Part shown: positions 10,653-21,455 of the stretch, piece by piece
How the letters are laid out: every line of letters starts with the position of its first letter
Numbering within the stretch: the stretch's first letter is position 1
Origin: Ariolimax columbianus
Lineage: Eukaryota > Mollusca > Gastropoda > Stylommatophora > Arionidae
Length of the DNA: 64,000 nt
Reading direction: 5' to 3'
Assembly (NCBI GenBank): GCA_036924085.1
Contig: JAVGWX010000004.1
Location: 76,991,090-77,055,089, forward strand
Program-made: the position numbers and the translations under genes
The notes under the pieces: generated by a model
What the model was told of the DNA's origin: nothing
Seen by the model: only the letters and a program-made list of their open reading frames with translations
The model's database searches: none

Positions 10653-10964
10653 CCAGCGCGAAACCAGTGCATGTATACCTTACCCGTAAGGATCTACCCC
10701 AGCCCAAACCATTGCATGTATGCCTTGCGTGTACGGCTCTACCTCACCCTAAACAAGTGCATGTATGCCTTGCGTGTACGGCTCTACCTCACCCCAAAAA
10801 AGTGCATGTATGCCTTGCGTGTACGGCTCTACCTCACCCTAAACAAGTGCATGTATGCCTTGCGTGTACGGCTCTACCTCCCCCCAAACAAGTGCATGTA
10901 TGCCTTGCGTGTACGGCTCTACCTCACCCCAAACAAGTGCATGTATGCCTTGCGTGTACCAGTT
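10653..10964. repeat. 45-bp minisatellite at the end of a mariner gene
   Basis: About seven units of 45 bp (GTGCATGTATGCCTTGCGTG then TACGGCTCTACCTCACCCCA), the first two diverged. On the minus strand each unit encodes YTQGIHALV, the final codons of the adjacent mariner transposase (10936-10963). The array is thus a copy-out of the element's 3' coding end. Two plus-strand frames stay open through it only because 45 is divisible by three. Confidence 0.93.
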
Positions 10965-11898
10965 TTTGTCCTGATTACGTAGCCATTCTTTCAGTGCTTT
11001 AGTAACTCTCTCATCATCCTGAAAACTTGCCCCACAGAGTGCATTTTTAAGTGGACCAAAAATATTAAAAATTAGACAGAGCCAGATCAGGACTGAGACG
11101 GTGGATGAGGGAGTAGAGCCCAACATAATTTGGTTATTGCCCCACGTGTTGGCAGACTTGTGTGAGGGCGCGTATCGTCATGAAGGAGAAGCAGGTATGT
11201 TGGGTTTTTGTGAGGACGAACTCTGTGGAACCGTTCATTGATTTTGGTCAGTGTCTTGAAGCTAACGAATTGGTCGTCTCTTCTCTTGGTGTCACATCCA
11301 CAATAATTATCTTTGTGGTGATTGAGGATGATGCCAATCCATTGTTTTAAGATCAAAATGATGCGCTTATGTCTCGTCCCCTGTAACAATCATGGACAAA
11401 ACATTTTCTCCACTAGCATCGAAACACTACAACAATTCAATAGAAATTGTTTTTCTTTGCATTTTGTGTTAATTTGTGAGACTTCGAGAAACCCATCTGA
11501 AGCAAACTTTTGAAAATCCCAGAGTTTTGATAATTTTAATTGCACTTCCCTGGCTGACTAAAACCTACTAGGCCAATTGTTTAATGGTGATTCGTCTATC
11601 ACTGCGAATAATGACATCAGCACCGTTCAACATGTCTGGCCTGGTTGCTGTGGCAGGACGTCCAGGGCGCTGCAGATCATGCAGCTCAGTCTCTCTACTT
11701 TCTGAAGTTTTGATTCTCTGAGCCCATCGACGGACTGTACTCCTATCGACTGCACAACATCCGCACACAGTACACACGCGTTTCTGGACTATTCACATGA
11801 GTTTCTTTCTCTGCAACTTGGAATTCTATAACAATTCGCCGTTTGTAACGCATGCTGTTCAGATGAGCTATTTTAACGGTTTGTTGCGGCTGGTTCAT
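10936..11898 (-). pseudogene. Mariner-family transposase pseudogene
   Basis: Minus strand, from a start codon at 11898 (MNQPQQTVK). An N-terminal helix-turn-helix region follows (VDRSTVRRWAQRIKTSESRE, then LQRPGRPATA) near 11790-11620. A degraded middle lies at 11570-11370. The catalytic domain carries RFHRVRPHKN, LLLHDDTRPHTSL (second catalytic aspartate within HDDTRPH) and WALLPHPP near 11270-11110. The C-terminus reads FGPLKNALCGASF, RVTKALKEWLR and YTQGIHALV. About 320 codons overall, close to usual mariner length. Several frame changes make it non-functional. Family assignment is secure from these motifs. Confidence 0.88.
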
Positions 11899-12039
11899 TT
11901 GTGCAAATGTGGTGTAATTTCGTACACACCATCAGCACATTCCAAATAGGAAGTTTGCAAAATGTCATATTTATATCTTCATTATTAGCTAACATAAATT
12001 AATGTGGTGCATTACTTTCTGGCCTCGCTCGGGTAAATA

Positions 12040-12042
<3 letters not shown>

Positions 12043-12111
<69 letters not shown>

Positions 12112-12146
12112 CACACACACACACATACACACACACACACACACTT
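12043..12146. repeat. Compound (AT)n(CA)n microsatellite
   Basis: About 65 bp of alternating AT followed by CACACA runs. Likely polymorphic in length and prone to assembly error. Confidence 0.97.
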
Positions 12147-12457
12147 ATTTAAATGCCTTGTCTATGACTGGCAACGCAACATTCCCAAAAGGTCACCGGA
12201 CATTATTCACTTCTGCCACCCTGTCTGTGTAAATCCTTGTTATCACACGTAACCCTCTGTTCATTATTTCTCGCTTCAACCTATATTTTTTTCTAAAATA
12301 CAAAATGTTCAGGTGAATGGATGCCTCGGACTTTTGCTGCCGGAATTCAACTTAAATAACACATTCAATGTTGTGTCCCTAAAATATGATCACGATAGAG
12401 CCGCTCCCGAAACAATAACTTTTGTTTGTTTGTGTGGTTGAGAGAGGGGGTGGGGGA

Positions 12458-12552
12458 GACAGTTGGAGATGTCATGAATGAATTAGTTGTGTAGGAAGAT
12501 TGACAGCTGGGGATGTCATGAATGAATTAATTGTGTAGGAAGATTGACAGCT
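12458..12552. repeat. 46-bp direct duplication
   Basis: Two adjacent copies of GACAGCTGGGGATGTCATGA followed by ATGAATTAATTGTGTAGGAA (first copy slightly diverged). Confidence 0.88.
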
Positions 12553-13670
12553 AGGTACGCCATAATTTATGACATGTTATGCGTGACTTATTAATGAACG
12601 CTGCACTGTTAGTAGAAGCTCATTTATGATTGGACGCTAGATGTCATGTGCAACACAAAATAAATTGTGACTGGTTAAATGGGTTCTCTGGACGAGCACA
12701 AGAATTCGTACAAATATATAGAGGTTTCATAGGATACTGTTAATGTGTCGTAGAGCAAGTACAGTTGGGGATCAGGGGCAAGAAAATAACAGTTGGATTA
12801 GATGCATTCTTGATTTTATTTAAGCTTCTCTTGGCACTATGGATGCTTTCGTCCAATTGAAAGAATAAAATGGTCTAAAGTGACTAATGTAGAATTATGG
12901 GAAAGAACCGGACAGAAGTTAGTGGGGCTAGACGTGGAAAGAACACACATTACGGAAACCCTCTGACAGCATTATAAAGCAGTCGCTGTTCTGGAATTCT
13001 CAGGGCAAGAGAAGCAGGGGTAGACCTTAAACACTCACAAAGAAAGGGAAGTCGAAAGAAGCCTAAAACGGCAGGAAAGTCGTGGGAGGAGCACGAAACA
13101 TGTGTGAGGGTGGGTGTGGCAGTATGTGTAGGTGTGTGTCTCTCTCTGTGTCTCTGTGTATGTTTATATATATATATATATATACCGTCTATTGTGAAAA
13201 GGCGGAAGAGATAGAGAGATAATAATATCACCATAAACCTACTTAAACATGTCAAATGTGAGTTGAATAGCAGGTTGTGCAAGTGAAATCGTGGGTTCAC
13301 TGTTGAAAGGTAAACAGCCGTTATTGATAGTGAAATCAAATAAAACTACCAGATTCAAGTGTGACTGCGAACAGTCCAAAAGGTTAATTATTGCCAGATG
13401 CATGGACAAATCGGAAATAGAGCTTTCTGTCTAGACGAGAAATGATGCTTATTACAAGGGACGCTCAAATCAAACCGGGACTTGTTGTTTCACCTGAATG
13501 GGTTATAGCGTGCTGGAACTACTATCATTAGTTAGGGGCACTTGTGTCCTATTACTGCTAGGTGGCTCACTTGACATGGGCCAGTCATGTGACTTAAATA
13601 TTTACTTTCGTGTCCCGGAAACCTCACATAGTCTTCGACCAGAAACCAGCCACCGTCAGTGCTCTTTCAC

Positions 13671-14097
13671 TTGCCACCATCAAGTCCTCCCCTTACAGGA
13701 TTCCTGCATACTAGGACATATAATCAGGTGTTCTTGGTCCTGGACGGCTCCACATTTGCCACCATCAGGTCCTCCCCTTACAGGATTCCTGCATACTAGG
13801 ACATATAATCAGGTGTTCTTGGTCCTGGACGGCTCCACATTTGCCACCATCAGGTCCTCCCCTTTCAGGATTCCTACATACTAGGACATATAATCAGGTG
13901 TTCTTGGTCCTGGACGGCTCCACATTTGCCACCATCAGGTCCTCCCCTTTCAGGATTCCTGCATACTAGGACATATAATCAGGTGTTCTTGGTCCTGTAC
14001 GGCTCCACATTTGCCACCATCAGGTCCTCCCCTTACAGGATTCCTGCATTCTAGGACATATAATCAGGTGTTCTTGGTCCTGGACGGCTCCACATTT
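13671..14097. repeat. 85-bp tandem array, 5 copies
   Basis: Units start TTGCCACCATCAGGTCCTCC and contain GGACATATAATCAGGTGTTC; starts fall at 13671, 13756, 13841, 13926 and 14011. Near-identity suggests recent amplification or homogenisation. Confidence 0.95.
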
Positions 14098-14130
14098 GCA
14101 CTATTCATTGTCTGCAAATCCCCACTTTTT

Positions 14131-14368
14131 CAGGTTAGACCCACATCTGGACACACCTGTCCTTAACTTGTCCAGAGATCTCCACATAGTATAAAGTTCA
14201 GGTTAGACACACACCTGTCCTTAACTTGTCCAGAGATCTCCACGTAGTATAAAGTTCAGGTTAGACACACACCTGTCCTTAACTTGTCCAGATATCTCCA
14301 CGTAGTATAAAGTTCAGGTTAGACACACACCTGTCCTTAACTTGTCCAGATATCTCCACGTAGTATAT
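14131..14368. repeat. 58-bp tandem array, about 4 copies
   Basis: Units of CAGGTTAGACACACACCTGT then CCTTAACTTGTCCAGA. The first copy is longer and diverged. It follows the 85-bp array after only about 30 bp, so two unrelated arrays sit side by side. Confidence 0.93.
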
Positions 14369-14369
14369 G

Positions 14370-14760
14370 GTAAATCATGTCATGGTACAAGTTCTTCTTT
14401 GATCTCCATCCAACGTTCACCGTTCTTTTGGCGCCACTTTTCTATGTGGTTTTTCTCGGTGTTCTGTTCTGAGGGTTGTACAGCCCGCATGATACGTTTC
14501 CTTGATTTCAGTCGTATTCTTTCTGCTGTATGTCCAAATAGAGGGTGTCTCTGGTCTCTGGACTGCTTTTGTCTCTCAACTTCAGATGCGACATGTCTTC
14601 AAATATCCGGAGGTGCGATACCAGCGATTGCATAGACTTCTCCCGTTGGTGTCGGTTTAAAGCATCCTATTACAATTCGGCATGTCTCAGTTACTGTCAC
14701 ATCGGCCTGTTTCGTGTGTGTAGATGCATTCGATACTGGTGCCGCATACAGATAACTAAA
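14370..14760 (-). mobile_element. LINE C-terminal fragment
   Basis: Minus-strand translation from about 14760 to 14400 gives a LINE post-reverse-transcriptase region: GCFKPTPT, then AGIAPPDI, HVASEVERQKQSRDQRHPL and FGHTAERIRLKSR. Stops are present. It ends at the border of a mariner fragment on the other strand. Confidence 0.65.
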
Positions 14761-14761
14761 A

Positions 14762-15110
14762 ATGGAGGACAACACTGTTAGTGATTGCGTGGCACAGCGT
14801 GTTGTGATGAAGTTTCTTATGAAAGAAGGCGTGAATCCTACGGAAATTTACAGAAGACTGCAATCACAATACGTGATGAGACACTCAGCCACAGTAAGAC
14901 ATTTGAATGACGTAAACGTTTTAAAGACGGCCGTACATCCGTGAGCAATCACCACCACCCACAAAATGTCGGACAATTGCTTCTGTAAATAAAGGGATGT
15001 AAGTGTTTTCTGGGACAAACGACATCAGTCATGTTGATTTTCTACCCGGTGGTGCCACCATCAACAGCGAACAGTACATTGTGAGTGATGTGCATAACTG
15101 TCTGTGCAAA
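14762..15110 (+). mobile_element. SETMAR/mariner-like transposase fragment
   Basis: The reading frame starts at 14762 with an N-terminal helix-turn-helix (VMKFLMKEGVNPTEIYRRLQ, then TVRHLNDV), continues frameshifted (GRTSVSNHHHPQ), and reaches part of the catalytic region near 15030 (HVDFLPGGATINSEQY). The order and wording are those of mariner-family transposases. Most of the centre is deleted or shifted. Confidence 0.75.
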
Positions 15111-15400
15111 ATACTACCCGTTATATTTTATTTCATGTGAGAGCCTAATTTGTTTGAGCTTGAGATGAGCACTCCTGGGGTCTGTTAGAATGATCGTTTT
15201 CCTTGTTATGTTTTGGCTGAAAAGAATCAGCGTTGCTGCATGAACAGCTGGTGCTTCACCTCTGAAATTGGTGCAGGTCTCTCCTGCTGCTATGAAATCA
15301 TTTTCTATGTCGTCATTGAAGTGTGCAATGTAGATTCCACCTCCTTTCTTTGCTCTTTGGCCGATCCATCTGTGCACACGAGTCCAATAGATAAGAAGTT
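15111..15400 (-). mobile_element. LINE RNase H fragment
   Basis: Minus-strand frame with GGGIYIAHFND, CTNFRGEAPAVHAA and IILTDPRSAHL. This is the first part of an RNase H domain as found at the end of Jockey/I-type LINEs, with the catalytic E and second D in place. Truncated at both ends and abutting a mariner fragment. Confidence 0.72.
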
Positions 15401-15960
15401 TGACAATTGAAAAATAATTATGAAAATTGTGGCCTTTCCAAACAGCATTTCAAGAAATTCATATAAATGTTTAGTTGAACACTTATTGAACATTAACATT
15501 GATTACTGTACACGCTATACTTTACACATTGTTGTACACTCCATTCCATATATAGTACTGTACACATACCATTTGTTGGAAAATTTTTCAAATTCTGTCC
15601 AGATTTTGTTCAGATGTATTCATCCTTCATATGTCTTTCTGCTACAGATATTTGCTAGCAATTGTTCATTTTCTATACAAAATATGTGATAGGCGTGATT
15701 CCCTCACACCGTTGATGATTTATATTGTTTTGTTTTAGAAGAAAGTAGCAAATGCTATTTTAAATTGGTTTTACGCCCTTCCGTCTTTAGATCTAGCCAT
15801 TCATTTATACGTGAAATCTACCCATCCATTTGTTCATCCATTTCAGCTATGATATGTTGAGTCCAGATTTCATTACTCAATATTTGTTTTGAACAAAGGG
15901 AACAATGCATGTCTATTAGCTAATATCATGTATGTCAAATTTCAAGGACTTTTCATGTCT
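15401..15960. other. No gene recognised
   Basis: AT-rich sequence without supported coding or repeat features. Confidence 0.6.
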
Positions 15961-16545
15961 GTCATGTATGTAAGCAAGACTTGGAGCACTTACACAATGT
16001 GATAACGAGGGCTCAACACCTTTCACATGAGGTGTCTGCGGCGTAAATTGGGGATTAGGCGGCAAGAGAGAGTGTCACATAAATATGGTCTTACAGTGAG
16101 CAAACACTCACAGCATGTACTCGATGTTGAGTCAGCGACGTCTTCAGTGGTTGGGACAAGTTTACTGCAGGAAAGATGATTGACTGCCAACGGATATACT
16201 CTATGGACAGTTGGCCATTAGAAGAATAGGCCGTCCCATGCACGATTCAGACGTATGCAAGACGGACATGACGTCATGCGATATCCCATCCAAGGGCTGA
16301 AACTAAATTGCTAAGGATCGAGCTATCTGGAGGGGGTATAGTGGCTGTTGACGCCCGTAAAGGCCTTCTGGCAGCAGAGAAAAGAGAAAAAACTGAAGAA
16401 ATCACGAAACACCCAGCCAGTCTCCTCAGCATGGTCGTACGACTTGTGGCAGGGACTGTCACTCACGGTTCAGCCTTTACCGTCATAGCAGATAGTGTCG
16501 AAATACAGGAGAAAGATCTGGACAAACCTCATAGGACGCCACGCG
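15961..16545 (+). mobile_element. LINE reverse-transcriptase C-terminal remnant
   Basis: Plus-strand broken frames read HMRCLRRKLGIRRQERVSHK near 16030 and KDRAIWRGY near 16310, the pattern of the last domain of RTE-like polymerases. The 5' part is missing. Confidence 0.65.
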
Positions 16546-16965
16546 CATGGTCTACATAGATTCAGATGTTTATGATGATGATATAATGAGCTTGGCATTT
16601 GTTCATATATTTTTCGTTGCGCAAGTTTTTTTGTCACTAAATAACTTTCATGATGTTCAATTTTTGTATGTTAACATAAACTCACACACATGTATATACG
16701 TAGATGTGTATAGTAATCGTATATGTTAATATCCACAACCACAGACGCGCTAGGCATTCACCGAATTGGGTTTCCACTATTCCGCCGAATATAAATAGAG
16801 GCATTTAACTATTTGGATGCGCGAGCGCTTAGCCCAGTGCTACAAAAAGAAGTGCAATTCAGTGGATAACAGCTTACTGTAACATCCCATATTAGAAAAG
16901 GAAAGGGACCTATGATCATACAATTAAGGTGAGAGAGCAGGTCCAGGTAACAGTAAAAAATCAAA
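16546..16965. other. No gene recognised
   Basis: No motif or repeat recognised apart from short AT-rich runs. Confidence 0.5.
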
Positions 16966-16966
16966 T

Positions 16967-17245
16967 GCAATGTTCGGTATTGTAAAAAGAAATATTAAAC
17001 AAAAGAGCGAGGAAGTGATAGTCAAACTGTATAAAGCATTAGTTCAACCTAGATTAGAGTACTGTGTACAGGTGTGGAGTCCTTATCGTAGAGGGGATAT
17101 AAACATGCTGGAAAGGATACAAAGAAGAGCGACAAAACTGATTGTGGGATTCCAGAATTATAGTTATGTGGAAAGACTCGGAAAAACCAGTCTAGAAAAG
17201 AGAAGAATTCGAGGTGATTTAATACAGGTTTATAAGGTGATCAAG
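16967..17245 (+). mobile_element. CR1/Rex-like LINE 3' coding tail
   Basis: The open frame reads NIKQKSEEVIVKLYKALVQP, then LEYCVQVWSPY, RIQRRATKLIVG and RRIRGDLIQVYKVIKML. This is the thumb/C-terminal region of CR1-type reverse transcriptases. Homology stops at IKML, where family A sequence begins; the frame simply runs on into it. Confidence 0.82.
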
Positions 17246-17545
17246 ATGCTGAGCAGCGTAGGAGCTGCAGCGGTCAGCGACCCAAAGCTATCTGCTATCG
17301 TCATGACCAGCGAACAAGAGCTGCCAATGCCCTTCCTACCCCCATGCGATGATCCTGGATAACAGCCTGCAAAAGAGCAGACTGACTATGGAGAAGGGAT
17401 CAAAGGGGGAAGGCTAACCTGGTACCCAAAAAAATGCTTGCAGAAGTCGGATGTGTCTTGGCCGAAAAGTGCAGTCAAGCTGTAAAACTTCCACATAACG
17501 CATTCCGTTTCCGGACTACATCATGTTACTTGCAAAACAATTTCC
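17238..17545 (+). mobile_element. Family A copy fused to the LINE tail
   Basis: Starts GTGATCAAGATGCTGAGCAG and follows the family A order (GATGATCCTGGATAACAGCC, GCAGAAGTCGGATGTGTC, CATTCCGTTTCCGGACTACA). The GAA tail is not visible. Its 5' border is where the LINE coding homology ends. Confidence 0.75.
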
Positions 17546-17763
17546 ACGAACAACCCGAAGAAAACGTTGAAGACGACCATCTGAATTCTCAATTTTATTA
17601 CGTGAAATATATGTGATCAAGTGATGAACGACTGCAATCAATCTACACACAAGAAAAACAACCCAATTCACCAAAGAAACACGAAACATTAAAAAAGTAA
17701 CTCCTGCTGTCACAAAAAACTAATACATCTAAGCGATAAAAACTTATATTGAGTATTTAGAGG

Positions 17764-18027
17764 AAAAGGTGGGTCCCATGGCTACAATTGCCGTAGGGGA
17801 TGAAGATAACATCTTCCGCAGCCTATATGAGGTGGTATGACCAGTTCCCTTCCTTGCTGTTTATACCTTCCCCAACATACGTCAGGTGCCTATTCATAGC
17901 TGGGTCGACTGGAGGAGCGGTCGTAACAGGAACGAACCATGCCCGGATTTTGTTCTGTCCGTAAGTGGTTTCGAACCTTGGCTCGGTGCAATCCCAGTCT
18001 TAGCAAGCCATATCACTGCGCTCCACT
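17764..18027 (+). mobile_element. Family C dispersed repeat
   Basis: Contains AAGGTGGGTCCCATGGCTAC, AGCTGGGTCGACTGGAGGAG and TTTCGAACCTTGGCTCGGTG. A near-full copy is at 51907-52185, and looser relatives are at 24030 and 58845. No coding content. Probably a SINE-like element; family unknown to me. Confidence 0.75.
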
Positions 18028-18117
18028 AGAATATTCACTCGTTTCTTTACAAATTATATTTTTTATGAAGCAATGAGTGTTTAATTTTGTTCAATTTCTA
18101 TACAACTCCAGCAAAAT

Positions 18118-18485
18118 GATATGAGTATCTGATAGTAGACAGCTTCACTTACCTTGGCAGGACTCTTTTCAAGGAAACTACTATTGACTCTGAGGTTAGT
18201 ACCAGAATCTTAAAGGCAAGTGCCGCCTTTGGAAGACTGCGCAACAGCATTTGGTATTGGAGGGGTCCGTCATGATACGAAACTCAGTCTACCGAGCCGT
18301 AGTGCTCCCCAGCCTTCTGTATGCCAGTGAGACATGGAGGCATGCTAGTACCGCGTCCATGCTATGAAAATAAATCACTTCCACATGCGCTGCCTCCGTA
18401 GATTGTTCAAAATACAGTGGCAGGATAGGGTACCAGCCACTGAAATCCTCATGAAGGCAAAAATGCTGAATATTAAATATTGAAT
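18118..18485 (+). mobile_element. LINE reverse-transcriptase C-terminal fragment
   Basis: Plus-strand frames read [44 protein letters not shown] and MRCLRRLF, the standard post-catalytic region. Truncated on the left; on the right it abuts the oppositely oriented LINE. Confidence 0.8.
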
Positions 18486-18500
18486 AGGTGGTACCTCAGT

Positions 18501-19804
18501 CTATTGTGTCCTGTGCAGAGTCTGCTCTCTTCTGTTCAACTGGTAATAGGCATAATTTTTTGTGTAGCCAGTATGTTCTGTTTCCCATTTGGCCATGTAT
18601 CTGGCCCTAATAATCCTTTTCGACTCTTCGTAGTTCACACTAGAATCTGGTTGTGGTAGTCTTGCACCTTCTTTTGCCAGTCTGTCTGCCTCCTCGTTGC
18701 CTTGGATGTTACAGTGGGATGGAACCCACTGTACCACTACTCTTTCTGGTGCGGACTGCTGGCATAGTTGACAGAGTACTGCTCTTAAATCATTAAGTTC
18801 AGTATTTTTCTGGCTTTTTAGTGCTGTAACCACTGACAGGGCATCTGTAAACAGGACTATCTGGCTTTCATTGCTTCCGCCTGTCAGCATTGGTTTTACT
18901 GCAGCCTTCAGTGCCTCTGCCTCCGCTCTGAAGTTGCTTGATAATTTTCCATTTGCCACTGACAGTGTTATTTTTCTACCATTTGTTAGGCTCAGGAATA
19001 CACCTCCCCCTCCATTCTGTGTTGTTATTGTTACAGAACCGTCGGTGTATGCATGGGTCCAGTCCATGCTTGGGTAGTTTTCCGCTATGTACCTCAGAGT
19101 TATGTCTCTTCTTTCTTGTTCAGTCTGACTGTTCTTGTTTTCAATACCTGGTATATTTTCTACCACCTCCGAAATGATATGCTGCTTCCATGTGGGTTTG
19201 AGTACAGTAGGGATGGGCTTTGGTGTTGTTATGGTGTTCATAGGGTCTTCGCTCATCTTTGCTTTGGCTATTTCTGCAAAGTTTCTCCGCTTTAGTTTCC
19301 TTTTTCCAATTATATTTAGTCTCTGACGCATTGGATGATCTGTCAGTCTTCTGAGTTTCTCTGCTTCCTGCTGGGCTCTGCAGTCTCTTCTGTCGGTCAT
19401 ATATTGTAGATTTGTAATCTTTTCAAGTTCTACAATTGGCGCTAACTTCATGCCTCCTGTTATATCTCTCATGGCTTGGTTTTGAAGTTTGCTAATTTTA
19501 TCAAAGTTCGCCTTTGCTGCTGTTGCCCATGCCGCAATGCTATACTCGAGAACTGGTCTCACTCTTCCAGTGTACAGTTTCTTGAGTATTCTTTCGTCTG
19601 CTCCCCAGCTTGTGCCAGCAAGTTTCCTCATGACTGCCATTCTTTGTCTGGCTCTCATTCGGTTTCTCTCGATCTGACTTTTCCATGTCATGCCCCGATC
19701 AAATGTGACGCCCAAGTAGTTTGGGTTGTCGTTTGGCCGCAGATATTTGCCGTTAAGACTTGTTTTGGTGTTCTGTGGTTTATTTGAAAGCGAGAATATC
19801 GTTC
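18501..19804 (-). CDS. LINE ORF2 C-terminal part with intact RNase H domain
   Basis: A long minus-strand frame, open from just after a stop near 19804 and clear from the TTG at 19715 to a stop at 18501 (404 residues from that TTG). Residues 1-120 are the thumb region of a Jockey/I-type reverse transcriptase (YTGRVRPVLEYSIAAWATAA). Residues 220-350 form an RNase H fold with all four expected acidic residues: D225 (YTDGS), E267 (AEAEAL), D291 (FTDALS) and D344 (EEADRLAKEGA). The catalytic polymerase palm is absent, so the copy is 5' truncated. Reading continues upstream to about 19860 after one frameshift (NGKYLRPND, INEEK). Compared with a sister fragment at 33180-33240, about 14 bp are missing near 18525, which causes the early stop. 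Not a host gene. Confidence 0.88.
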
Positions 19805-19877
19805 ATGTTTTTTTCTTCATTTATTTTTGACCAGCCATAATTTTGCCCACTAATCCAACGATATTAGGGCCTGCTGT

Positions 19878-20227
19878 GGGATCAAGACGCTGAGTAGCGC
19901 ATGGGCTACAGTGGTCAGCGACCCATAGCTGACTGCTAGCGTCAGGGCGAGCGAACCAGAGCTGCCAAGACCCTTCTACACCTCCACGCGGTGATCCTGG
20001 ATAACAGGCTGCAGCAGGGCAGACTGGCTAAGGAGAAGGGATCGAAGAGGGAATGCTAACCCGGTACTCAAAAAATGCTTGCTGAAGTCGGATGTGTTGG
20101 ACCGAAAGGTGCAAATATCACAGTCGAGATGTAAACTACGACACAACGCATTCCGTTCTCTGGACTACATTCTGCTACTTAAGCCCTTTCAGAGTTTGGT
20201 AGTGGGAGATTGAGAACGAAGAAGAAG
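19878..20227 (+). mobile_element. Full-length family A element
   Basis: About 350 bp, from GGGATCAAGACGCTGAGTAG to a GAACGAAGAAGAAG tail. Landmarks are GGTGATCCTGGATAACAGGC, GAAGGGATCGAAGAGGGAAT, GTCGGATGTGTTGGACCGAA and CATTCCGTTCTCTGGACTAC. Same 5' border as the copies at 59096, 62908 (minus) and 1608 (minus). Confidence 0.85.
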
Positions 20228-20229
20228 GG

Positions 20230-21110
20230 CCTGCTGCATCTGATTGTTTGCTACGGTGAGATTTTTTTCAAAGGTCCACATAGCCAGGTCGTCTGCAAAC
20301 ATGGAGCTGTGGACTCTTCTTGGTATATTGTTTCAGCCATTCAAAGTATTACATGTATCTGGCCGCGGAGGAAGAACAATCTTCCTAAAAACTTTGAGCG
20401 CTGAGCACTCAAAGGGATGATGATCAACGGTGTACACAGCTGGCATTCAGGATTATGTTGTGGTTGGATTATGTTCAGGTGCTTGTTACATGGGATGTGT
20501 TGGGTTCTCAGTCGGAAAATGATTCTCTGATCTCTTCCTTGAGTTGTTTTACGCTGTCATTTAGACTGGGGTTTGCCATGTCTGTAGACCTCCCCTGGCC
20601 CATCTGTTTGTAAAGTTGTTGCTGTGTGTGGCTATTCTTGTCTTGATCCCTCCTTTGCTAGTCTGTCTGCCTTGTCATTGCCAGGTGCGCTTGAGTGTTC
20701 AGGGATCCAATGCAGAACTATTTCGACTATGTGGTCAATGTCTAGAAATATTTGGATACGGTCAGGTCCTCAATGACCAGCAATGCTTGAAGAGGTAATA
20801 TTGAATCTGTGAAAATAACAATGTTTTGGGCCTTTTGACGGAAAGGCATCAAAACTATCCTCAGTTAGTACTATACGGCTTCAAGTGCAGTGATTTCAGC
20901 TTCATAGCAGGAGCAAACATCTCCCGCAAGCATCAGACAGCTCATCATAGGATCCGTCCGGGTATTTTATATAAATGCCAAAACCCGCTTTGATGGTGGC
21001 TTTAAACTCAGAGACATCAGTATGGACATGTGACACATTCATCCGGAAAAGCATCAATAGTTCTTTGAGCTGCTCGAATGAGAGTACTTGGAACTGAACT
21101 TTTGGTTGTA
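20230..21110 (-). mobile_element. LINE RNase H remnant
   Basis: Minus-strand translation, in several frames, gives an RNase H domain. Near 21050-20920 reads HVHTDVSEFKATIKAGFGIY; near 20900, EAEITALEAV; near 20830, IVIFTDS; and near 20715-20660, LHWIPEHSSAPGNDKADRLA. The motif order matches the domain at 18501-19715, but with stops. Confidence 0.75.
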
Positions 21111-21455
21111 TTAGCTATTAATTTTGCCTGTATTTCTGATCACATTATTCAATGCATTTTATCTTGTACATAATTTATGTCTAATGTTCCAAATATGTGC
21201 AGAGAGCAATACGAAGCAAGCTGTTGTAACTATGTATATTAAGATAGATAGACATTCACGGCATAAGACGAGTCATATCCGGTACAGGTACCATGGAAAA
21301 TATGGTTCCCATTGTCTTTTTTTTGTTTTTGAAACAAGCTTTTATTTAGCCTGACATGACCGTTTGCATGGACTTCTACTTCTACTTCCCCATAAACTAT
21401 CAGTGTATGTTTTATTAGACTTCTCTCCCTTCAAGCTATTTCAGGTTCTTGTTCT
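21111..21455. other. No gene recognised
   Basis: No supported feature. Confidence 0.5.

Larger units (their letters stand above)
11899..13670. other. Non-coding stretch with microsatellites
   Basis: Holds an (AT)n/(CA)n compound microsatellite (12043-12146), a two-copy 46-bp duplication (12458-12552), and GT/TA-rich runs at 13110-13185. No coding motif seen. GGGACGCTCAAATCAAACCG near 13459 resembles mariner terminal sequence, but I could not pair it. Confidence 0.6.

Noticed and set aside
12002..12232. Frame of repeated isoleucine-tyrosine and histidine-threonine
   Set aside because: Translation of an AT/CA microsatellite.
18871..19787. Plus-strand frames opposite the LINE RNase H
   Set aside because: Shadows of the well-supported minus-strand coding region.
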